This document shows positions 38,690 to 44,713 of a stretch of 44,713 bases of DNA, piece after piece; position 1 is the first letter of the stretch; each line of letters begins with the position of its first letter. The stretch covers positions 1 through 44,713 of the forward strand of contig NZ_OEZH01000174.1 of assembly GCF_900243075.1 (NCBI RefSeq), in the 5' to 3' direction. Source of the stretch: Clostridioides difficile. Lineage in GTDB: Bacteria > Bacillota > Clostridia > Peptostreptococcales > Peptostreptococcaceae. Position numbers and translations under genes: made by a program. The notes under the pieces were generated by a model. That model was not told the DNA's origin. It was given only the letters and a program-made list of their open reading frames with translations, and made no database searches.

Positions 38690-39541
38690 ATGAGTTGTAT
38701 TTTAAAGTTAAAACAAATATATGAAGATTTAACAGAAGTAGATAAAAAAATAGCTGATTATATATTGAATAATACAGAAACTATTAGTAAACTTTCTGTA
38801 TCAGAATTGGCATCAAACTCAAAAACGAGTACAGCAAGTATAGTTAGATTTTCTAGAAAAATGGGATATTCGGGTTTTGGAGATTTAAAAATTGAGATAG
38901 CCAAAGATTTGATGGGGAAAGAAAATGAATACACATATGTAGATGAAAACTATGATTGCAATATAGATAGTGTTATAAACAAAATTACAAACAAAAACAT
39001 AGAGACTATCAACCAAACAAGGTTGTTGAATGAAAAAGATGTAATAAGAGAAGCTGTTGAACAGATAATAAAGGCTAAAAATATATATATATTTGGAGTA
39101 GGAGGTTCGGCTTTAGTTGCACTAGATTTGCAAATGAAACTTTTAAGGATAAATAAACAAGCATTTACCTCTTTAGATAGTCATACACAACTTATGGTAT
39201 CTTCAAATGTAGATAAAGAAGATATAGCTATAGCAATATCTTACTCTGGAGAATCAAAAGAAGTAATAAAGTCTATAGAAAATGCAAAATTAAAAGGATG
39301 TAAGGTCATTTGTATAACTAAATATAGTGACAATCATCTTAGTAAGATTAGTGATTTAAAGCTAGTAGTACCAAATATAGAAAAAAGGCTTAGAGAAGGA
39401 GCTATTTCTTCAAGAATAGCAATGCTTACGTTGATAGATATAATATATATTTCTATAATTCAAGAAAACTTAAATGAGGCAGAACAGAAACTACAAGAAA
39501 CAAAAAGGATACTTGATTATTTAAATATTGATAATGCTTAA
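38690..39541 (+). CDS. murR: RpiR-family regulator, MurR-like
   Basis: A 283-residue regulator with an N-terminal HTH_6 domain (KLSVSELASNSKTSTASIVRFSRKMGYSGFGDLK) and a C-terminal SIS domain (IYIFGVGGSALVALDLQMKLLRI, IAISYSGESKEVI). As the last gene of the MurNAc operon it probably represses the unit and is released by MurNAc 6-phosphate, as shown for MurR in E. coli. A GGTGG site precedes the ATG, 16 nt after murK. It is clearly distinct from the other RpiR protein in the window. Confidence 0.9.
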   Translation: MSCILKLKQIYEDLTEVDKKIADYILNNTETISKLSVSELASNSKTSTASIVRFSRKMGYSGFGDLKIEIAKDLMGKENEYTYVDENYDCNIDSVINKITNKNIETINQTRLLNEKDVIREAVEQIIKAKNIYIFGVGGSALVALDLQMKLLRINKQAFTSLDSHTQLMVSSNVDKEDIAIAISYSGESKEVIKSIENAKLKGCKVICITKYSDNHLSKISDLKLVVPNIEKRLREGAISSRIAMLTLIDIIYISIIQENLNEAEQKLQETKRILDYLNIDNA

Positions 39542-39589
39542 AATTAGGTTATATATCAACTAAACAGTGAAATTAGATTATAAGTATAA

Positions 39590-39721
39590 GTCGATAAGAA
39601 CCGTTCTGGGGCAGAATTAGCGAAGTATTGTAAAAAAAATGATGTGACTATTAAAATAGAAATCATTGATGAAAAAGCTAATACTGGAATTGGTCAAGTA
39701 ATGTATGTTCGATATGAATAA
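39590..39721 (+). pseudogene. Gene fragment of unknown origin
   Basis: An open frame without a start codon, preceded in frame by TAA, reads 43 residues: DKNRSGAELAKYCKKNDVTI, then KIEIIDEKANTGIGQVMYV and RYE before the stop. The amphipathic composition looks like a protein end. The GC-rich hairpin at 39758 follows it. I do not recognise the family; it is probably a leftover of a deleted gene. Confidence 0.4.
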
Positions 39722-39757
39722 TGATTTAATTATGACAGTAGAAGAAATTATAAACAT

Positions 39758-39785
39758 TGCGCCCTCTTGTTGGGGCGCATTTAAC
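39758..39785 (+). terminator. GC-rich terminator hairpin
   Basis: TGCGCCC (39758-39764) pairs with GGGCGCA (39773-39779) around an 8-nt loop, followed by TTTAAC. Its high GC content stands out in this AT-rich region. It may end the MurNAc operon or the lost gene represented at 39590. Confidence 0.65.
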
Positions 39786-39802
39786 ATTATATCTGGTATT
39801 TC

Positions 39803-39819
39803 GTAGTTGGGTCAACTAC
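39803..39819 (-). terminator. Small hairpin after the exporter-like gene
   Basis: GTAGTTG/CAACTAC with a 3-nt loop, 17 nt beyond the stop of the reverse-strand gene. There is no T run on the reverse strand, so terminator function is weakly supported. Confidence 0.35.
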
Positions 39820-39835
39820 TGGATTTCTATCATTT

Positions 39836-40810
39836 TTATTTAAAAAAATTATTATCTCTAAGAACTTGGGCACGTTTACGGTTAATTAGAAACTGTTTTA
39901 ATTCAGTTAAGCAAAAAAATAAAATAGCCCTATTTTCAAATTCTGTTCTGTCAACAGGTAGAGGTTGGTTTTGCATACTAAGCATTAATCTCTTCAATTC
40001 TTCAAGAAGAAGATTTCCTGTTTCAGCTTCAAATTCAGTATAACCTATCTTATGTATGAAAGCAGATAGAATATGAGCTTGTGGTGGTGTAGAATTTAGT
40101 TGAGATACATAACTATACAAATTTTCTAAGATATCACGTTGACTTTTTATGATATTCATATGTTCTAAGAAGAATCTGGTATCACTTAATAAAGTATTAT
40201 TAATATTATCGTAAGTTTCAGAAATACTGTTGTCAATAAGTGAATTTAATGTATATAAATCTCTACTATATCCATTTTCTTTTTTTGGATTTACAATAAT
40301 ATCTGCAATGTCTATAAGTACAATGCTCACTTCTTTCTGTAACTTTTTTTGAACCTCATAGATTTTATGTATATTTGTTGGAATATACATGTTTATTATG
40401 ACACCTATTCCAGTCCCTACTGCAAATATTCCAGCTTCGTTTAAAATCCACTTAATAGATGTTTCTCCTTGAAGAAAGTAATGGGATGCTATGACTACAC
40501 ACATAGCAATAACATCTTGAATATTTAATAAAAAACAAAGTGGTATAATTATAAATATAAATATTGAAAATGAAGTCAAATTATATCCTAAAATATTAAA
40601 ACATAAATATGAAAAAATAGTACATAAAAGAAAACCATAAATCTTTCCAATGGAGCCTTTAAGAGTTTCTCTTTTAGTGTCTTTTACTGTGAGTAGTACT
40701 ATAACTCCAGCAACCATTGAGTATTCTAATTTTAATAGCCAAGCAATAAATATAGCAAGAGAACATCCAAGAGATAATTTTATTACTTTAAGTGAATTAA
40801 TATTATTCAA
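39836..40810 (-). CDS. Aromatic acid exporter family (DUF939/ArAE_1) membrane protein
   Basis: A 324-residue protein. The N-terminal 145 residues contain about five or six membrane helices (with LLTVKDTKRETLKGSIGKIYGFLL, a typical ArAE segment); the remainder is a helical cytoplasmic domain (KKLQKEVSIVLIDIADII ... FLTELKQFLINRKRA type). The start is probably TTG 40810, 7 nt from AGGAGGT on the reverse strand; TTG 40816 is nearly touching that site. Such proteins are related to FUSC/YqjA families and may export aromatic acids or act in envelope homeostasis; the substrate is unknown. Confidence 0.8.
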   Translation of the reverse strand: MNNINSLKVIKLSLGCSLAIFIAWLLKLEYSMVAGVIVLLTVKDTKRETLKGSIGKIYGFLLCTIFSYLCFNILGYNLTSFSIFIFIIIPLCFLLNIQDVIAMCVVIASHYFLQGETSIKWILNEAGIFAVGTGIGVIINMYIPTNIHKIYEVQKKLQKEVSIVLIDIADIIVNPKKENGYSRDLYTLNSLIDNSISETYDNINNTLLSDTRFFLEHMNIIKSQRDILENLYSYVSQLNSTPPQAHILSAFIHKIGYTEFEAETGNLLLEELKRLMLSMQNQPLPVDRTEFENRAILFFCLTELKQFLINRKRAQVLRDNNFFK

Positions 40811-40823
40811 ATTCAAACCTCCT

Positions 40824-41273
40824 GTAAATCAATATAATAAAGACAATTTTAACATAAAACTAATATTGCTTAAAAGACAATTAACTATACTTAATTATTT
40901 TATTGCCCTATTTATTTGAATACAATCAATATATTTTTATTTTATGAAATTTTTTTAAAAATTTTAAATTTAGAAACTGACATAAGCCTATAAAATAGAA
41001 ATAGTTTATTATAGAAAGAAAATTTAAGATTAATATTAAGGTATCAAATAAAAATAATCAAAGATATATATACTATTATTAAAAAAATAAAATTATATAG
41101 TTAATATGATTTTATAATTGGTTTAGTATAGAGATTTTTAACTTTTATGTTATACTATTTATAAAAGTAGGTATAAAGATTAAAATACATAATTAAATAT
41201 GTATAAGAAGTTTTAAATAGTTTTATTAATGAACTTAATTACTGTTCACAATAGAAAATTGGAGGAGATAAAC
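40824..41273. other. Intergenic stretch with divergent gene starts
   Basis: About 450 nt of very AT-rich DNA between divergent genes. The one clear signal is an extended -10 element TGTTATACT (41148-41156) directed at the peptidase gene. A short ATG-initiated extension from 41229 is in frame with that gene but lacks its own ribosome site. Nothing else is recognised. Confidence 0.5.
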
Positions 41274-42155
41274 ATGAAAATTACTGAAGGATATATGCCT
41301 TTTAAAGGTTTTAAAACCTATTACCGTATAGTAGGAGAAAATACAGAAGGGAAGAAACCATTGGTATTACTTCATGGAGGTCCAGGTTCTACACACAACT
41401 ATTTTGAAGTATTGGACAAGGTAGCCGAAAGTGGTAGACAAGTAATAATGTATGACCAAATTGGTTGTGGAAATTCATTTGTAGAAGGGCATCCTGAGTT
41501 ATTTAATGCTGACACTTGGATAGAGGAGCTTATTGAACTGAGAAAGCATCTAGGGCTTGAAGAAATTCATCTATTAGGTCAATCTTGGGGAGGCATGCAG
41601 GCTATTTGGTATGCTATTGAATATAAGCCAAAAGGTATTAAGTCTTACATCCTTTCATCTACTCTTTCTTCTGCAAAGCTTTGGGAGAAAGAACAAAAAA
41701 GAAGAATATCATATATGAGTGAAGCTGACCAAAAAGCATTGCTTGATGCAGTAAATACTGGAGACTACTCTAGTAAAGAATATAATGAGGCATTAGAAAG
41801 ATTTATGGAAATGTATTGTGCAGGTGAAGTAACAGAAGATTCTCCAGAGTGCCTAAGAAGAACTAAAAAATCAGGTTCTGAAGCATATATTGTAGGATGG
41901 GGACAAAATGAATTTTCTCCTACAGGAACTCTTTCTGGATATGAATTTACAGATAGATTACATGAAATAAAAGAGCCTTGTCTAGTAACTAGTGGAGCAA
42001 TAGATTTATGTTCACCATATATTGCAAAAACTATGTACGATAGAATTCCTAATAGTAAGTGGGAGTTATTTGAGTATTCAAGACATATGCCATTCGTTGA
42101 AGAAAATGATAAATATATAAAAGTCCTAACTGAGTGGTTAGATGCGAACGATTAA
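41274..42155 (+). CDS. Proline iminopeptidase (S33 alpha/beta hydrolase)
   Basis: A 293-residue cytoplasmic aminopeptidase that removes N-terminal proline. HGGPG (residues 34-38) is the oxyanion motif of the family, Ser104 in GQSWGG the nucleophile, Asp in TSGAIDLCSP and His in SRHMPF complete the triad. ATG 41274 has GGAGGAG upstream, so the earlier ATG at 41229 is rejected. Length and motifs match the PepI/Pip group of Gram-positives. Monocistronic, ending in the terminator of repeat copy 2. Confidence 0.9.
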   Translation: MKITEGYMPFKGFKTYYRIVGENTEGKKPLVLLHGGPGSTHNYFEVLDKVAESGRQVIMYDQIGCGNSFVEGHPELFNADTWIEELIELRKHLGLEEIHLLGQSWGGMQAIWYAIEYKPKGIKSYILSSTLSSAKLWEKEQKRRISYMSEADQKALLDAVNTGDYSSKEYNEALERFMEMYCAGEVTEDSPECLRRTKKSGSEAYIVGWGQNEFSPTGTLSGYEFTDRLHEIKEPCLVTSGAIDLCSPYIAKTMYDRIPNSKWELFEYSRHMPFVEENDKYIKVLTEWLDAND

Positions 42156-42536
42156 AAATTATATAAATTTATATAAAAAAATGAGTGTCTCAAAATGAAC
42201 TTTTTAGTTCATTAGGCACTCTTTTTGCATGAAATCAAATATATTTTCATTATTTGAACGATAAAATGAGGCTTATATCTATTTTGGGAAAGTAATTTTT
42301 TATTACTAGCGTTAGATTCTAATCTAATTGTATACTTATTGAAATAATAGAAATATATTGGTGTTTATAACTTAATTTTATTGTTTTTTAGAAATTTTTT
42401 TATATATTGGTATAATTATTCTGTTTAAATTTGATTAAAAAGTATATTAATTATAATAAGAAACAATTATATAAATAGGAATAGATTATTATAATTAATA
42501 TAGATATAAAAATAATTATAGAAAGAAAGGCACATT
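42156..42536. other. Intergenic stretch before the MoxR operon
   Basis: About 380 nt. The first part is the second copy of the inverted-repeat element (42186-42291). The rest is AT-rich DNA with no good promoter match that I can defend, although transcription of the downstream operon must begin here. Confidence 0.5.
42186..42291. repeat. MITE-like repeat, copy 2 (diverged)
   Basis: It begins with TGTCTCAAA (42186-42194) and ends with a decayed inverse TTTGGGAAA (42283-42291). The first 45 nt are nearly identical to copy 1 at 1845, and the rest aligns with several changes. The hairpin formed by its left part (42183-42222) plus the T run serves as terminator for the iminopeptidase gene. Confidence 0.7.
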
Positions 42537-43340
42537 ATGGAAAAATTGAGAGTTATTGAAATGATAAAAAATAATCCCAATATTATAGCTACAATAGATA
42601 ATCCAACTGATGAAATGAAATTGTTAGCTATTAAAGAAAATGGGCTTGTACTAGAATATATAGATAATCCAACTAGAGAGATGCAAGAACTAGCAATAGA
42701 TAATAATATTAGAGCAATCAAATTTATTGATAATCCAACAGAAGATATGATGATAAAAGCAGTAAATGAGGGATGGAGTATACTGGATTATATTAAAAAT
42801 CCAACTGATAAAGTTATTGAAATGGCTATAAATCAAGCAGGATGGGCAATTAAATATGCTAAAAATCCAAATGAAGAATTACAACTATTAGCAGTAAGAA
42901 AAAATTATGATTCGATAAAGTTTATAAAACAACCTTATGAAAGAGTACAAGAAGAGGCAGTGAGAATAAGTTATGATGCCTTGAGGTATATAGAGTCACC
43001 TAGTCATAGTGCAGAACTTATAGCTATAAAAAATAATGAAGCAGCTATTAGCTTTATAACTGATTTAGATAAGAATAAAATGTTGGAATTTCTAAAAGTG
43101 AATATTTTAGTGATTAAGTACATTATAAAAAAAATATCTAAAGATGAATTGGAGGAAGTATTAAAAGAAGTATTATCAAAAGAAGATGTTGAAGAGAAGT
43201 ATATTAGAGATTTTTTAAATTGTAGTGTTATAGATAGAAATAGTGAGAATATACCAATAGATAAAATTATGTTTATTTATAAATATGGAAGTAAGACAGC
43301 AAAAAAAATAGCTGTAGATGAGAAATTAAAGATTATTTAG
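42537..43340 (+). CDS. Protein of eight helical repeats (DUF4116-like)
   Basis: A 267-residue protein whose first 180 residues are about eight repeats of 22-23 residues with the pattern AI..N..AI.YI.NPT.EM, each likely a helix pair. The YIDNPT and FIDNPT turns mark the units. The last 85 residues are charged and helical without visible repeats. It resembles DUF4116-type repeat proteins, which are probably protein-binding scaffolds. AAAGG precedes the ATG, and the MoxR gene follows after 11 nt, so it is the first gene of a three-gene unit. Function unknown. Confidence 0.75.
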   Translation: MEKLRVIEMIKNNPNIIATIDNPTDEMKLLAIKENGLVLEYIDNPTREMQELAIDNNIRAIKFIDNPTEDMMIKAVNEGWSILDYIKNPTDKVIEMAINQAGWAIKYAKNPNEELQLLAVRKNYDSIKFIKQPYERVQEEAVRISYDALRYIESPSHSAELIAIKNNEAAISFITDLDKNKMLEFLKVNILVIKYIIKKISKDELEEVLKEVLSKEDVEEKYIRDFLNCSVIDRNSENIPIDKIMFIYKYGSKTAKKIAVDEKLKII

Positions 43341-43351
43341 GAGAGATAAAA

Positions 43352-44482
43352 ATGAATTTTATAGACACATTAAAAAGCGTTGACTTAATATTATCCACTG
43401 GAGAAGTACCTTTAATAGTAGGTGAAAGTGGAATAGGAAAAACAGCTTTAGCAAATAAGCTTGCCAAAGAAAATGATTGGAGTTTAGTTGTTATTGATGG
43501 AAACCTACTTAAAGAGGGTGAAATAGGTGGTCTTCCTACTATAGAATCTTATGTAGGAGTTAATTCTAATGGATACAAGACTGAAAAGAAAACAACAGTA
43601 TATGCTGTTCATAATAAATTAAGGGAAATTGATGAAGAGATATCTAAAGGTAAGATAGTTCTTTTATTTATAGATGAGATAAATCGTTGTGAGCATACAG
43701 TACAGCAAGAACTTATGAATTTAATTTTAAATAGAGAAATTAATGGATATAAATTGCATGATGATGTAAAGATTTTAGCAGCGATGAATCCATCAAGCAA
43801 ATATGGTTCAGATTTTGATTATCAAGTTGTAGATATGGATGCAGCTCAAGAAAATAGGTTTGTTTGGTTAAGTATGGAGAGTGACCATACACAATGGCTA
43901 AAATGGGCAATAGATGAGGGAATTGAAAGAAAAGTTATCGAATTTATTTCCACTTTTCCAGAATATCTGCATAAAATAAACGAAGATGATGTAAGAGCAA
44001 CTCCTAGAAGTTATGAAAGAGTATCTAAAATTTATAAAGTTTATAAGGAAAAAAATAATTCTATTCCTAGAGCAGTATTTTTAAATGTTATAAAAGGGAA
44101 TGTAGGTAAAGTTATTGCAGAAGAGTTTATAAGCTTTATTGAATCAGATTCTAAGCCATTAATATCCTATGAAGATGTTTTTTTAGGAGAATCTATTGAC
44201 GAGTCTATTATAAAAAGAGTAAAAAATGAGAGTCATACAAGACTTTATCTATCAGCTATGAATATTCTAAAAGACTTAGAACTAAATATTAAGAATGATA
44301 AATATGAATCAAACCACTATATTAATAGATTTATTGAATTTTTAAAAATGTATCCTGTAGATTTAATGATAGGTATTATGAAGGATATTAGAAACAGTTA
44401 TATTGAAGTATATAAAAAAGCTATAGAAAATGAAGAGTTTGTAAAATCATATTTTGAATCTTATAGTTTAATAAGGGGATAA
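43352..44482 (+). CDS. MoxR-type AAA+ ATPase
   Basis: A 376-residue AAA+ protein. Walker A is GESGIGKT (residues 24-31), Walker B is VLLFIDEINRC (near residue 105), and sensor 1 is ILAAMNPSS. EINRCEHTVQQELMNLILNREINGYKL is characteristic of MoxR/RavA-like ATPases, which remodel partner proteins together with a von Willebrand A-type protein. AGGAGAG precedes the ATG. The next gene, interrupted after 36 codons, is in the place where that partner is usually encoded. Confidence 0.9.
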   Translation: MNFIDTLKSVDLILSTGEVPLIVGESGIGKTALANKLAKENDWSLVVIDGNLLKEGEIGGLPTIESYVGVNSNGYKTEKKTTVYAVHNKLREIDEEISKGKIVLLFIDEINRCEHTVQQELMNLILNREINGYKLHDDVKILAAMNPSSKYGSDFDYQVVDMDAAQENRFVWLSMESDHTQWLKWAIDEGIERKVIEFISTFPEYLHKINEDDVRATPRSYERVSKIYKVYKEKNNSIPRAVFLNVIKGNVGKVIAEEFISFIESDSKPLISYEDVFLGESIDESIIKRVKNESHTRLYLSAMNILKDLELNIKNDKYESNHYINRFIEFLKMYPVDLMIGIMKDIRNSYIEVYKKAIENEEFVKSYFESYSLIRG

Positions 44483-44485
44483 TGT

Positions 44486-44596
44486 ATGGAAAATTATTTT
44501 GATAAACAAGCAAAAGAGCTTTATAATAAAGCAAGTGAAATTATAAATACTCATTCTATGCTAAAGGCAAATCGTGCTAATGAGAAATTTGATTAA
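44486..44596 (+). pseudogene. Third gene of the MoxR unit, interrupted by an element
   Basis: Only 36 codons (MENYFDKQAKELYNKASEII ... RANEKFD) are host sequence; the stop TAA (44594-44596) is the first triplet of the inserted element. AGGGG precedes the start, 3 nt after the MoxR stop. By position this is probably the VWA-like or metallopeptidase-like partner of MoxR (DUF2201 group), but the visible part is too short to prove it. If the element splices out as a group I intron, the reading frame may be restored in mRNA. Confidence 0.6.
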
Positions 44597-44713
44597 AAAA
44601 TAGCTACGCACACTTGTGACTTTAGTCATGAGTTAGTAGCTAAAATAGTCAGCATATAGGGAAACCTATATGTAGAGATAGGATAGAACCTATCCAATAC
44701 TACTTGAATTGCT
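44594..44713 (+). mobile_element. IStron-type element, 5' end
   Basis: The element starts directly after TTGAT (44589-44593), the insertion target reported for the C. difficile IStron CdISt1. Its left end has the palindrome TGACTTTAGTCA (44617-44628), also present at the right end of the element at 1198. The following sequence folds as the 5' domain of a group I intron and runs off the window edge, so the transposase genes are not visible. Confidence 0.8.
44594..44713 (+). ncRNA. Group I intron, 5' domain (P1 to P element)
   Basis: The internal guide GTCAG (44648-44652) can pair with the exon end TTGAT, with a U-G pair at the splice site, as group I introns require. An extended P1 contains TAGCTAC/GTAGCTA (44601-44607 with 44636-44642) and, inside it, the transposon hairpin. 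P2 is CATATAGG-GAAA-CCTATATG (44653-44672), P2.1 is GATAGG/CCTATC (44677-44682 with 44689-44694), and AATTGCT at the window end matches the conserved P element. The catalytic core lies outside the window. Confidence 0.75.

Noticed and set aside
39807-40043. A 78-residue frame on the + strand
   Set aside because: It lies antisense within the exporter-like gene, which has better motifs and a ribosome site; its composition looks like a shadow frame.

Overview
This window looks like a chromosomal segment of a very AT-rich Firmicute, most probably Clostridioides difficile or a close relative. The reasons are the low GC content, the strong AGGAGG ribosome binding sites with ATG, GTG and TTG starts, the many sugar PTS operons, the BceAB/RS-type module, and an IStron-like element (group I intron fused to an IS605-type transposon) of the kind known as CdISt1 in C. 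difficile. Species and family names come from reading motifs, not from a database search. No rRNA, tRNA, CRISPR array or replication origin was seen.

Layout. (1) 1-1831: the 3' part of an IS605/TnpB element with its omegaRNA and right end, inserted in a GPH-family sugar transporter of which only the C-terminal part is in view. (2) 1845-12597: pentose and xyloside use. It holds an AraC regulator whose last codons come from a small repeat, a GH31 alpha-xylosidase-like enzyme, a complete mannose-class PTS (IIC, IID, IIB, IIA), the ROK repressor XylR, and xylBA. The GH31-PTS and xylBA promoters share an operator-like sequence, so they look like one regulon. (3) 13120-14319: an exported S41 peptidase. 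(4) 14487-20490: an RpiR-regulated alpha-glucoside operon (PTS IICB, GH4 6-phospho-alpha-glucosidase, an unknown membrane protein, IIA, MFS transporter). (5) 20680-31282: a peptide-stress and export region. A BceAB-like transporter and its two-component system are followed by a second FtsX-type ABC transporter, a cytoplasmic subtilase with an acyl-carrier-like tail, and an ABC exporter. (6) 31762-39541: peptidoglycan amino-sugar recycling (AnmK, a lactose/cellobiose-class PTS IIB/IIC, MupG, MurQ, MurK, MurR). (7) 39836-42155: an aromatic-acid-exporter-like protein and a proline iminopeptidase. (8) 42537-44713: a helical-repeat protein, a MoxR-type AAA ATPase and a third gene cut after 36 codons by the 5' end of a second IS605/IStron-type element, whose group I intron start is readable to the window edge.

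How the genes fit together. Most of the window imports a sugar by PTS, cleaves it in the cytoplasm and feeds the products to glycolysis or the pentose pathway, each unit with its own regulator. The least explained unit is 25252-31282, where the subtilase with a degenerate carrier domain suggests a peptide maturation and export system with no visible precursor peptide. The window is bracketed by two elements sharing the same 12-nt terminal palindrome. If both are self-splicing IStrons, the two interrupted host genes may still be expressed.
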